From NCBI GenBank assembly GCA_020536535.1, contig JAHLWZ010000226.1, forward strand, positions 631 through 23,075: a DNA stretch of 22,445 nucleotides, in the 5' to 3' direction. Under the pieces are notes generated by a model, which had not been told where the DNA came from, searched no databases, and worked only from the letters and a program-made list of their open reading frames with translations. The first letter of the stretch is position 1. Each line of letters starts with the position of its first letter. The position numbers were made by a program, and so were the translations under genes. This document shows positions 1 through 8,811 of the stretch, in pieces. Source of the DNA: Pelomyxa schiedti. Its lineage: Eukaryota; Evosea; Pelobiontida; Pelomyxidae.

Positions 1-445
1 AAACGAAAACGAAATAAAACAAACTTAAATAGCAGGAGACAAAGTGAGAAACAAAAAAAATACTGACTGAGGTGTTTAAATTAAAGTAAATTACATTAAT
101 AAATAAATAAGCATACCAATGACGGAGCCCTTTCAGGAGGAGAAACTTGAAAACGGTGGTACGCTGCTGGGATTGAGAGGCCGAAACTGTGAAGTATGAG
201 ATGAAGAGCGAAAAGGTGTTAAGAAGGGATGTTGAAAATTGTGCAAGAGGGAAACTGACAATAAGTGGGAGTGCATACATCCTCAAGCACTTGAAACACC
301 GGCATAGTGGCCCAAACCATCGAGTTTTTGTTTTTTTTCCTTTTTCCTCCCCCAACGCCAACCGCAAACAAACGACCCCTCCCAAGTGTAAAACCTCCTG
401 CCCGCTCCAGTTTTTTGTACGCAGTTTTTCAAAATTTGGGGCTTC
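1..445. other. 5' flank of the PX gene, no gene seen
   Basis: The first ~130 bases are A-rich and the stretch at about 325-360 is T/C-rich. The open frames here are short, have no recognisable protein pattern and are not connected by convincing splice sites. The pyrimidine-rich part probably belongs to the promoter or 5' untranslated region of the gene starting at 446, which is an inference. Confidence 0.4.
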
Positions 446-3400
446 ATGCCTTACAAAATGAAGGCCTCATTCTCATCACATTTGCACCCCGGTGTAGATT
501 TTTTCGTCGTGGACGAGAAGATGCCCAAGAGATCAGTTCTCGACGACGAACAATGGGGGTGCGTGCACGAGAGGACGGAGTGTGTGTTGCGCCAGTTCGA
601 TGGTGTGTTTCGAGTGTCGTTCAAGGAGACGTGGTTGGAGGCGTTGCGTGGCATCGACAGGGACCAGAGGGCGGAGCGTCATGAAAGGGACAAACACACA
701 AGGACGGGTCCCACGAATTACCATGGGACTCCAGACCCTGTGTGCTTTTTTTTTTTCCCGATGTTTTTGGCAAACTAGCTAACTCTGAGCAGGGCAAACA
801 CGACGCAGTTGCCTTGTGTATTTGTGACTTCATCATTGTTGGTACCACAACTTTTACATCACCGCTTCATTCTAACATTTTACAAGATAAGGATGTTGAT
901 CCCTTTATTATGTACGTGATCAAGGCAGCTGCTGGAGATAATTCTTCTTGTGTTTATCGCCGTTTTGATCAGTTCAAAAAGCTCTCGGTCGCACTCAGTC
1001 CTTTGACTATTGCGGTGCTTCCAGAGCGGTCCAGTGGCTTCCTTGGCTTGAAGCGCAAGAGAGTAACCCCAGAATACGCACAAGCAAGGCTTCCAGTGCT
1101 CCAGAAGTATTTGAACGTTGTTGCTCAGAATAAAGCAATCCAGAACTCCAAAGCCTTCAGGCAGTGGTTAGGTTTAGGTAAAAAACCATTTACTCATCTA
1201 ATTTCTTATTGTTTCATCAAAAGGGGATAACAATGATCCTGTCATTCAGGATGCTTTTGCCCTTGCATTTGGTCGTTTGGTCAGTGAAAAGTACCAGCTG
1301 TACTATGATGATCCTGTTGAAGCCCTTTGCAAATTCATTGTTGAAGAGAGCTTTTCGGTATTTGGTCCACAAGTGAAGTCTCAAGGCAGAAACCAGAAGG
1401 AAAGCACAAAACTTATGAAAGCGGCCTACCTTGAAGTTGTTTCTTATGTGGCACCAAAAGTCGAAACCATGTGGAAAGGCTTCCATCACTCTTTTTTTTG
1501 ATGTATGTCTTACCTTTGGGACAGCTATTATTAATGAGATCATGACAATCAAGAATGGAAAAATCAGTCCCTGCTCAACTATTCTTCAAGCAGAGAGAGA
1601 TCTGAAGGTGAGCCTGAAACCAGTTATGTCCGAAGGTTGGGTCGCGTTCTTGCTCTTAACGCTTGCTTCTAAATTTCTTTCAGCAATGCAAGAAATTTGT
1701 GGTAAATATCCTCAGTTGATGGAAATCTTCATGCAGTCGATACAACCACTCATTGTTGAAATACTGGTCAAACACAAGAAGGCCAAAGACAAATTAGTGG
1801 TGGAAATCTATAAAAATTTCCACCGGGAAACAACAGGATCACAAGAAGAACGGGAAAGGCAACTTGCCCAATGGGTGAGGTACTTGCTACAATGGGCTGT
1901 TGAAATCAAGAACTCCATCACACATCTGGTATCTCTCATTTCTTTGGATTTTTCTTTTTGAAGCCCTGCAGGTTGATGGCAAGATTACGCAGATCATAGA
2001 AAGCATTGCCGGGCAGTTTGATACCAAGGTGGGCATTGTGGGAGTGGGCTTTTGAAATCTCAATAGGTTTTCCAAATTTAGTCCGGTGCTGTGGGTTGGG
2101 AACTGCTTCTTGGGAAAGTCATTGCGCAATTCCCCGCAATAATCAAGATGGTGTTCAAGTTTTTCAATTTTCGAAACCAGAGTACCGTGGTATGTTTCCA
2201 GCTTTTTCTATTTTTTGTTCTAATTTCTAAGTTCTACTCAATCTTGAAAGTAAAAGAAAACCAAATCAACTACCTTGTGAGGAGTGGTCATGCTTCCGCA
2301 AGTGAGTTTTTGCAAAATATAGAGAAACAGGAATCCACTCTCCAGGAACGAATCTGGCGTTCTCATCGTGATATGAAGGTAGCACCAATATATTAACCAT
2401 TTGTCTTACTTTCGAAAGTTTGATGCATGGAAGGCAGTTTATGATCTGAGAAAATGGTGGCACGAAAGTAAGCAATCCTACAGAGAATATCTTGGCCCTC
2501 TGTTGGAAGTTCTCCATGAAATCTTACTCAAAGTGGCACTTCTAAACAAGCAATTTTTCCAGAAGTTCATCTTCCGCACCAATGACTTCCTTATCTCTCA
2601 TGTCAAAGAAAAACTCGGGGCCACTGCAACAAGCAAGACAGAATTTGTGCAAGCTGCCTTCCAGCAGGGAATGGATAAAGCCATCAAATTCTTTTACAAA
2701 CATGGCTACAACGTGTGTTTGTAATTGTGTGCCTTTTGGTAATTTTCACTTGTATAGCTTCTTGTGGATTGTATCATGAAACTTTTTGGCAAGGCACTGG
2801 TTCCTGCCATTTCACAAGCTATCCATGCATCCAATTCAGGTAACACAGCCATTGAACGTGTCCATATTCCAAAGGCAGTGGAGGTTTTCCTTCATCCGCA
2901 TTTAATTGCCAATGCAGTCATTGAAGAACTTCTAAGTGAGTAACTCTTCATGTGCATTTTTAAGCTTCTAATTCAATTGTTACAGGAGATGGAATTAAGA
3001 GCAGGCTGGAAGCATGGCTTCATGAACTCACTGCTAGCTCCAGTAGGGCTCATACACCTACAACTACAACCGCAACAACTACAAGCACTACAGTAAAACA
3101 GTCGAACACAAATGTGGAACCCAGAAGAAGTTCCAGAAGCGAGTCTGGCTCTCGTAGTCGCTCTGATTCAGCCTCTCAATCTCACTCTGAGTCAGCTTCA
3201 CGAAGTAGCTCCAGTTCCATACAAAAAACTGTATCAGTACCAAGGTCAGAGAGTGGCACCGCTTCGGCCTCCCAATCCCACTCTGGTTCACGAAGTGGCT
3301 CTAGCTATAGACGTGGATCAGGCTCAACAAGCGGGTCCGAATCCAGGGCTGGCTCAGGATCCAGGTCAGGGCACGTCGAGGCCAGAAACAGTACTGCAGC

Positions 3401-3572
3401 AGCCACAGCAGCCGTTACAGCTAGGGCAACACTAACTCCCAAAGTCACTTCACCTATTCCAGTGGTCTCTGGTTCCCACTCACCCGGCTCGTGCTATTGC
3501 TCTGTATCTGGATCAGAATCTGAATCCAGCTCTTGGTATTCTGTTTCAGGCTCCCTTTTGTCTGATGAATAA
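446..3572 (+). CDS. PX-domain protein with helical middle and Ser-rich C-terminus (11 exons)
   Basis: A predicted phosphoinositide-binding, sorting-nexin-like protein of ~886 aa, probably peripheral on endosomal membranes. The PX domain covers about residues 115-230: the Y-R-R-F-D-Q-F motif (RRF at 154-156) is the usual phosphate-contacting RR(Y/F)xxF, followed by a Pro loop and the closing helix ending FRQWLG. A long helical region of no family I recognise follows (~230-690), then a Ser/Arg/Gly-rich tail with repeated SGS/SRS motifs (~720-820). My introns are 740-792, 1178-1223, 1479-1524, 1636-1683, 1929-1971, 2029-2081, 2190-2231, 2379-2418, 2713-2757 and 2936-2985; exons sum to 2661 nt, divisible by three. 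Intron 1479-1524 would be GC-AG; without it the frame breaks at the T8 run near 1492-1499. The start could be the ATG at 446, 461 or 521; exon 1 is the least certain. The stop lies 135 bp from that of the convergent ankyrin gene. Confidence 0.82.
1479..1524 (+). other. candidate GC-AG intron in the PX gene
   Basis: The upstream exon reads well to TMWKG and the downstream one from AIINEIM, but in different frames, and a stop lies just after the T8 run. No GT-AG pair in this interval joins them in phase. A GC donor at 1479 with the CAG acceptor ending at 1524 does (phase 1), giving a 46-nt T-rich intron, the usual size in this gene. The alternative is a one-base error or mutation in the T8 run. 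Confidence 0.5.
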
Positions 3573-3707
3573 GCTACAAACGAGGCTGGGTGGACCTGAA
3601 ACATTTCTTTTGTATGTCCAGAAAAAAGACAAAAATCACAACTGTATGTTGAGAAATTGTAAAATTTCGTCTCCCTGGCAGCTCCTCCAAAGGTTTCGTG
3701 TCGACCA

Positions 3708-5825
3708 TCAGTAGTGTAGCTTGGCCCACAACATTGTGTCAGGGCCAGGATGAAATGATCCAGAGTTATCGAACCAGTGGCAGTGCTCACGAATCTCAGC
3801 AACAGTGAATCCAAAAGTATGGAGGGCGTGCTCAATGTGCCATGGTGACGAGATAACTGTGCTCAGGAATGATTCTCGGACAATGTCAGGTGTGATCTCT
3901 GGGAAACACCTCAGCAGCATCATCCATGCTGAGAACTTGATTGAGAACTTGATTGGACACAACCCAAACTCAGAATGATCCCTCCTTACCATTTGCATCA
4001 CCTTTTTTTTTTTTTTTTTCTTAGTGAGTAAATGAGGAAACTGTTTTATTACACTCACCTCATTCAATGTGATGTCAAAGGTTCTGATCAACCACTCTGC
4101 GCAACTCACCTTGTTTCCTTTTATCAACTTGTGCAGCAACGTGTTGTTGTTGACCTTCACTTGGTGGGCAGACAGGCCGTAATGACCAATCAACCACCTC
4201 ACAACTTTGCTTGAACTCAGTTTACATTCTTCTGATGCCAGGACTTCAGCAACCTCTGACTGTGAGAATCCCCACTCTGATGCAAATTGTTTGGCAGTCG
4301 AGATGTCTGCAGTGACAACCACAGTCAATGCTGGTGTCCTCATTCTTTTGTGATGTGAGACGTGAAACCTCCTCAGCAACAGAAACGCATCACCATTCCC
4401 CCAACGGCCTTTCTTGATGGCAAGTTCAATTGCAAGCATGACATCTTCCTCCTCAACACTCTCGGTTGGAACATGTTGGAGAAACCAGTTTAAAGCTTCA
4501 CAAGAGTAACTGGCCTCAACACAATTTAACAGCCTTTTTGGAAGTCCCTTGTTTGCTTCAACGTGGAATGTCTCATCCAAAAAGTCAGCAACTGCCAAGT
4601 TGCCTGCAAGCAGAGCAAAGTGAATGGAATTTTGAATGTCAGATGATGGAATCTCTTTCATCGTCTGCAACATGAACTTTGTGAAAGGCACGCTGTCCTT
4701 CTCGTTCTGAAACACGATTGGAGGATTAAACACAGGCTGCACAGAATGAGTCTCCATGAGCCACTCAACAAGCCTGGCATCGCAGACTGAAGAACAAGCA
4801 TCCGAGAAAGCAGAGGAAGGCGACATCAAACCACTCTCAACCAGCCACCTCACCACCTTTCCCTCACGAATGTGGTAGCTCACCGAATCGCTGCGACGGT
4901 TTACAAGCCACTTGCACCCTTCGATGAGTTCGTCGGCCGTCTTGTGTTTGCTTCCCAGGAACACATCGCCCACATATTTGGTAATACTCGCAGGGAACAC
5001 TTCTGAGCACCACTTTATCGCCTCCAGGCTCCCGCCGCGTGCCGCGAATGTGGCCGGAAAGCTCCAGTGATTTGCTCCGCGAAATAGCCGCCTCACGTCC
5101 GCCCTGCTCGCGATCCACTCGGCGACGTCGACGTGGCCGCCTCTCAGGGCGGCGAGGAACGGCCTGACCAGCTTCCAGTCCCTCTCCCCAAACCGGGCCA
5201 CCAGCCACTTGGCCACGTCCAGGTGGCCCTCCCTGCACGCATCGCACAGAGCAGTCCCCTTGTCGTTCCACCAGTGACGCATCTCCACCTCATCATCGGG
5301 AGCGGCGCCAGGGGGCCAGTGCAGCCCCGCCCTGTGGATCCAGCTCAGTTCCCCGCGATTTGGCCCAGAGGGGATTTGGGGGCTGACACCAGCGAGGTGC
5401 GCGGCGGCGAGGGCGTGGCCGCCTGCGCAGAAGCCCCACAGCACCCACGCACACTCCTTGCGGTTGTTCCGTGAGGTCTTGTGAGACAAGATCCACGACG
5501 CGCACCTGCCTCGCTCCCCGCTGGCACCACCTGCAGCGGCTGCGCACTTGAGCGCGAAGTACGATGACCGCTTCGCACTTATGGGTGCGTCCAAACAGCA
5601 CGGCAGCGACGCGGTCGCGGCGGAGCAAGCGCGGGGCACGAGGGGGAAAAGAGCCTCGGCGAGGGTCATCAACGTCACACACTTTTTGGGTGACAGGCGG
5701 TTGAACTTGTGGTAGGTGTGCTTGGCGGTGCTCTGTTTTGAGACCCACAACGACTGGACCACGTTGTCCCACAAGAAACGGGAGACCCCAACCACACGAC
5801 CGACTTGCTCCGCTCGCCCTTCCAT
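3708..5825 (-). CDS. large ankyrin-repeat protein (WLV-type repeats)
   Basis: A protein of 705 aa read straight through, or ~686 aa if the likely intron 4058-4002 is removed. Ankyrin helices are recognisable from about residue 190, for example CREGHLDVAKWLVARFG and LRGGHVDVAEWIAS, and degenerate units with the spacing xxxWLxxxF run almost to the C-terminus (KVVRWLIGHYGLS, CAEWLIRTFDIT). Such repeats form protein-binding solenoids; the partner is unknown. The first ~180 residues are Ala/Cys-rich and GC-rich in base composition. On the coding strand the intron has a GTGAGT donor and ends in a long A tract plus G; its 57 nt keep the frame open, so retention would insert a Lys run. A 12-bp unit is tandemly repeated at 3930-3953, giving IKFSIKFS. 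The start is the first Met of the frame. Parts of the gene recur at 5885-5916 and 8812-9147, showing a duplicating family. Confidence 0.88.
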   Translation of the reverse strand: MEGRAEQVGRVVGVSRFLWDNVVQSLWVSKQSTAKHTYHKFNRLSPKKCVTLMTLAEALFPLVPRACSAATASLPCCLDAPISAKRSSYFALKCAAAAGGASGERGRCASWILSHKTSRNNRKECAWVLWGFCAGGHALAAAHLAGVSPQIPSGPNRGELSWIHRAGLHWPPGAAPDDEVEMRHWWNDKGTALCDACREGHLDVAKWLVARFGERDWKLVRPFLAALRGGHVDVAEWIASRADVRRLFRGANHWSFPATFAARGGSLEAIKWCSEVFPASITKYVGDVFLGSKHKTADELIEGCKWLVNRRSDSVSYHIREGKVVRWLVESGLMSPSSAFSDACSSVCDARLVEWLMETHSVQPVFNPPIVFQNEKDSVPFTKFMLQTMKEIPSSDIQNSIHFALLAGNLAVADFLDETFHVEANKGLPKRLLNCVEASYSCEALNWFLQHVPTESVEEEDVMLAIELAIKKGRWGNGDAFLLLRRFHVSHHKRMRTPALTVVVTADISTAKQFASEWGFSQSEVAEVLASEECKLSSSKVVRWLIGHYGLSAHQVKVNNNTLLHKLIKGNKVSCAEWLIRTFDITLNEVSVIKQFPHLLTKKKKKKKVMQMVRRDHSEFGLCPIKFSIKFSAWMMLLRCFPEITPDIVRESFLSTVISSPWHIEHALHTFGFTVAEIREHCHWFDNSGSFHPGPDTMLWAKLHY
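4002..4058 (-). other. likely in-frame intron with poly-A acceptor tract
   Basis: On the minus strand the donor is AG|GTGAGTGT and the end is a run of about 17 A followed by G, then GTGATGC. The encoded stretch would otherwise be VSVIKQF plus a poly-Lys run inside an ankyrin solenoid, which is unlikely. AAG acceptors are also used in other genes of this window. Confidence 0.6.
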
Positions 5826-5884
5826 TAAATGTTGTTGTTGATTCGTTGTTTTCCACGAAAACGCATCGTTACGAGTAGGGATGG

Positions 5885-5916
5885 CTTGTGGCCCGCAAGA
5901 TTGTGTCGGGGCCAGG
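5885..5916 (-). pseudogene. relic of an ankyrin-gene 3' end
   Basis: About 32 bases closely resemble the last codons of the ankyrin gene (3718-3753): on the minus strand both read CCTGGCCC-GACACAAT with minor changes, in the gene encoding PGPDTMLWAK. The relic has a shifted frame and sits only 60 bp upstream of the intact gene's start codon. It is consistent with a former tandem ankyrin array in which one copy was largely deleted. The match is short, hence modest confidence. Confidence 0.5.
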
Positions 5917-6417
5917 TGCTCTGTTAGGTTCTGTGGGAAGACAATAAAGTCCCACAGAGTGAAAAGAACAAAAGAGAGTAAAAGGGTAAAGGTTCTCTTG
6001 CTTGTTCTCCTGCTTGGGTTGCACGTGCATAAAGGATAATTATTTTGGTGTGGTTAGCTTCGAAGCCGCACTGTTGTCCAATACTCAGTTGCGATTACCT
6101 TGGAATCAATCACTGTTGCATCAATGCAATGCGGTTTTGTCGCCTAGGATCATCACATTAATCCATCGGCCTGCATTGTATCTCGAGTATATTCACACAG
6201 AGTCCGCACAGTGTCCATAGAGCGTGAGAAGTATTCACCTCGTATACTTTTCGATCGGCATTCCAGACTAAGGATATCTTAATTGAGGAAAATTGTAGCA
6301 ATAACAATTACTTGGAATTTTTGACTGCAAGACTTTGCAATTTTCAATAGGGATCCTGTGAGCTTGATTGCGTAACCAGTGCTTTGCAATGCGGGAATGA
6401 TCTACAAATTAGGTTTT
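5917..6417. other. AT-rich intergenic, no gene seen
   Basis: About 500 bases of AT-rich, non-repetitive sequence upstream of the ankyrin gene. Frames are short on both strands and do not resemble a protein. It could hold the ankyrin promoter, but I see no specific site. Confidence 0.35.
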
Positions 6418-6705
6418 CTATTCCATACCACACAGACTCTCCTCAAGATTTATGGTGAATGTAGTTGTCCCTGCAGAGCTGTTTTTTGTAGGTACACAGA
6501 GAGATAATACGCGAGTAATACTAATTGCGGCCTCTCTTTGGGCAAATTCTGTGTCAAATTCTATCTCGCCACAAGTAAGAGCTGATAACTTTCCTCCAAC
6601 AGGCATTTCTACTCTGTGCATAGAAATTCGTTGTCGCTTTGTGATATAAGTGTTTGAAAACAAAGGGTGAAATACCTCCACTCGGCACCGCACAAGTCCC
6701 TGTGG
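6418..6705 (-). CDS. possible terminal exon of an unidentified gene
   Basis: An open frame of ~95 codons on the minus strand, from a plausible TTTATAG splice acceptor near 6706 to a TAG stop at 6418. The composition is protein-like (for example EVFHPLFSNTYIT, GEIEFDTEFAQREAAI, TTTFTINLEES), with alternating hydrophobic residues suggesting beta strands. I do not recognise the family and cannot connect it to an upstream exon with confidence. The frame at 6993-7268 on the same strand might belong to the same gene. It may equally be a remnant. Confidence 0.3.
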   Translation of the reverse strand, partial: PQGLVRCRVEVFHPLFSNTYITKRQRISMHRVEMPVGGKLSALTCGEIEFDTEFAQREAAISITRVLSLCVPTKNSSAGTTTFTINLEESLCGME

Positions 6706-6992
6706 CGCTGCTCTATAAAGAATGAATAGATACGAAGGACAGAAGTAAATTACGTGGTTAGCCGGTTATACACAATTAAAATATCTCTTGCTCTTCCACT
6801 CATTATCCCTCTTCTAGAAAAGATGAGGTCTGGCCATCACGCACCTCTACAAATATGATAAGATCAAGGAAACGACATCGGGACTGTAAGTAAACAATCG
6901 TTATTTAGGGGGGGTCGTTTTCTTCGGTAGATCCAAGCATCAATCAACAACACTCTCCACGTGAATGTATGTGGTGCACACAGTTGATTGAG

Positions 6993-7268
6993 TTAAATAA
7001 GATCTCTGTCCATAAACTCTCCCCCTAGGCCACGCAGTCCATGCAGGAGGGAACGACGGCCACCACCAAAATAAATCGCACCAAAACGCCGCACCTGTAA
7101 ATGAGCACCGTATCCATTTTCTTGAATCGACGCGCAGGCAACTACTGCCATAAACGAGGCGTCTTGAAGTCCCACAACATTTCCCCTGGCACCACAAACA
7201 TAAACCCAACGATTTATTTTGTAGATCGATTGGTTGGTACAAGGTGATGGTATCACCACCTTTCCCAT
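6993..7268 (-). CDS. possible unidentified coding exon
   Basis: A 91-codon frame with protein-like content (INRWVYVCGARGNVVGLQD, QENGYGAHLQ, FGAIYFGGG) whose Gly and small-residue pattern is vaguely like a beta-helix. No family is recognised. No clear splice partner was found, although the 6418-6705 frame lies downstream on the same strand. The adjacent 7300-7650 stretch is GC-rich with long overlapping frames and no convincing domain. Confidence 0.22.
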   Translation of the reverse strand: MGKVVIPSPCTNQSIYKINRWVYVCGARGNVVGLQDASFMAVVACASIQENGYGAHLQVRRFGAIYFGGGRRSLLHGLRGLGGEFMDRDLI

Positions 7269-7299
7269 TTTTTTTTCTTTTCAAGAAGAGCCTCTTTTT

Positions 7300-7764
7300 T
7301 AAAAAAGACGCTCCTCCTTTAAAAACAACACAGCGCCAATCATCCCCCCGCCACGAGAGCCTCCCGGGGCCCGGCCTCGGCCCCAGGAATCTCTCGCAAC
7401 AGGGTTGCAGACGACGCGACCAACCGCCACACCTTTTGCCCGGCGATTTTCGCCGGGCTGAGACGAGACAGCCGGTCGATCGGGGACTCCCCACCCAACA
7501 ACCCCCCTGGGCACCCAGTATTCCGCGGGGATTCCCAGCCCAGTTGGGTTTGGTCTAGGAATGTGTTCGGGGTCTCCAAACGCCCGCCGCGGTACTTTGG
7601 TGTCATACTCGGGGGAAGGGGGCTCAGCTTGTGCTTCGCCCCCAATCGTGTTTTGATTTGTTGGTTTGTTGTGGTTTCTGTCGCTCCTTATAAGCACCGG
7701 TTTTTCCCCTTTTCGCGTCGTGGGAATTTCCCCATGGGACAGAAAATCTTTAAAAATTTTCGCA
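7300..7764. other. GC-rich stretch without an assignable gene
   Basis: Several frames overlap on both strands because of high GC content. One minus-strand frame contains a piece reading REIPGAEAGPREALVAGG, loosely like an armadillo-repeat helix, but it ends in a stop and no repeat series follows. I do not call a gene. Confidence 0.3.
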
Positions 7765-7769
7765 GTTGA
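7765..7769. repeat. target-site duplication, left copy (GTTGA)
   Basis: The five bases immediately before the left terminal repeat are GTTGA, and the same five bases follow the right repeat at 8298-8302. This is the 4-6 bp duplication expected from LTR-retroelement integration. Confidence 0.85.
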
Positions 7770-7869
7770 TGTGCTGAGGTGATGGTGACTAATTGTGGGT
7801 CCTTTTAAGGCCACAGACCGAACATAATAAAAGAGAATTCTCCACACGCCTCTTCACGACCTCCGCACA
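7770..7869 (+). repeat. left LTR (100 bp)
   Basis: It starts TGTGCTGAGG and ends CTCCGCACA, with TGTGC/GCACA as short inverted ends. It holds the palindrome CCTTTTAAGG (7801-7810) and an ATAATAAAAG box that could serve as a promoter or 3'-end signal. It is identical to 8198-8297. Confidence 0.9.
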
Positions 7870-7873
7870 ATTA

Positions 7874-7884
7874 TGGTAGCAGAG
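7874..7884 (+). promoter_or_regulatory. primer-binding site, initiator tRNA-Met
   Basis: TGGTAGCAGAG lies four bases after the left LTR. It is complementary to CUCUGCUACCA, the 3' end typical of eukaryotic initiator tRNA-Met, where reverse transcription would be primed. Its position and orientation set the element on the + strand. Confidence 0.85.
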
Positions 7885-8182
7885 AGTAGTTCATGGTCTC
7901 TCCGACATCAACCCCTGCGACGGTGAGTCACAACTACGACATCTGCTCTGATGAGTGCGTGGCGCGACACATTCTCTACTTGAGTCAGCGATGCTTGGTG
8001 GCTCGTGCAGTGCGCTAGACGGCTCAAGGAGGGGTGGCATGCTGGCAAAAGGGGTGGTCAAAATAGAACCATCGAGGCGCGCAGCAGGTCACAGTATCAA
8101 CAAAAGCAGAAAGGATGTGCTGTGCGGGAAGGCCAAGTGGCACTTATGGGAGTGGAGTGGTGTTGCGAGGACGCAACATCTT

Positions 8183-8197
8183 GAGCAGGTGGGAGGT
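8183..8197 (+). promoter_or_regulatory. polypurine tract
   Basis: GAGCAGGTGGGAGGT, mostly purine, directly precedes the right LTR, where plus-strand DNA synthesis would start. It is interrupted by pyrimidines, so it is imperfect. Confidence 0.6.
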
Positions 8198-8297
8198 TGT
8201 GCTGAGGTGATGGTGACTAATTGTGGGTCCTTTTAAGGCCACAGACCGAACATAATAAAAGAGAATTCTCCACACGCCTCTTCACGACCTCCGCACA
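8198..8297 (+). repeat. right LTR (100 bp)
   Basis: An exact copy of 7770-7869 at a constant offset of 428 bases. It is followed by GTTGA, the right target-site duplication (8298-8302). Confidence 0.9.
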
Positions 8298-8459
8298 GTT
8301 GACTAAAAATTTTGATTTTTGTAATCAGTGCGCCATCCCTATTCCCTATTTGTTTGTCAACTTCTCTATCTGACTATGTGCGTCCTTGGCTGAGCCCATA
8401 AAGACTGTCGAGGGATTGGGTTGACTGGTGGCCATCTCCACAAGTTGTGACCGTGATGG

Positions 8460-8655
8460 ATGATCCAATATCCCCCAAGTCCGCAACAAACGCGAGGACA
8501 GATCCCAGAGGTAATCCAAAAACGTAGAATGAGGCCAAGTTGATAAACGCACCCCACTTCTGCCTTCCACACCCCACGGAGTACACCCCCACACACCTGA
8601 AGCCCATCAGAGGTGAGAAACATGGCGCACATGGGCAACAGCTTGGCAACCTGTA
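8460..8655 (-). pseudogene. MATE-family transporter fragment, frameshifted
   Basis: The minus strand first reads SDGLQVCGGVLRG and then, in another frame, CGRQKWGAFINLASFYVFGLPLG. Together these match the well-known segment of eukaryotic MATE (multidrug and toxin extrusion) transporters in which DGLQ...GVxRGxGxQxxGAxxN lies between two late membrane helices. A run of four G on the minus strand (8572-8575) has one base too many, which breaks the frame. Downstream the similarity fades after ...FVADLG, and no start, other helices or usable splice sites were found. It is therefore a remnant of ~65 codons from a protein normally ~450-500 aa. Confidence 0.75.
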
Positions 8656-8811
8656 TTCAAGTTTGTTTGGAGAAGAAACAGGAGAGTGTCATACCAGTGC
8701 TACTACGTCAGCATTATTTGTATACATTTTCGCCAGAAGACATGTATGCCAATATTGTAATAGACAACGTAATAATGGGATGCCGTTCTTAGTTTTTGTA
8801 AAAAACTACTG

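Larger units (their letters stand above)
7770..8297 (+). mobile_element. TRIM-type non-autonomous LTR retroelement (528 bp)
   Basis: The element has two 100-bp terminal direct repeats, identical base for base, around a 328-bp interior with no long open frame. The repeats begin TGTGC and end GCACA, the TG...CA ends of LTRs. The five-base direct repeat GTTGA flanks the whole unit. Four bases after the left repeat is TGGTAGCAGAG, the exact complement of the usual eukaryotic initiator-tRNA-Met 3' end (acceptor stem plus ACCA), a primer-binding site. A purine-rich tract abuts the right repeat. With no gag or pol the element must be mobilised by an autonomous partner, which fits a Terminal-repeat Retrotransposon In Miniature. 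Identical repeats imply recent insertion. It sits in gene-poor sequence between unassigned exons and pseudogenes. Confidence 0.88.

Noticed and set aside
1431-1961. A single uninterrupted 176-codon frame in the PX gene taken as one exon
   Set aside because: It reads through two probable introns (1636-1683 and the one at 1929); the spliced version joins smoothly to exons on both sides.
5133-5856. Overlapping frames on both strands over the 5' half of the ankyrin gene
   Set aside because: Explained by the high GC content of that segment; only the 705-codon frame has ankyrin repeats.
7299-7847. Minus-strand frame of 182 codons next to the TRIM element
   Set aside because: It starts inside the left LTR, is low in protein-like pattern and overlaps competing frames in GC-rich DNA.
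7870-8197. Interior of the TRIM element as a coding gene
   Set aside because: Only short frames on either strand, none resembling gag, protease, reverse transcriptase or integrase.
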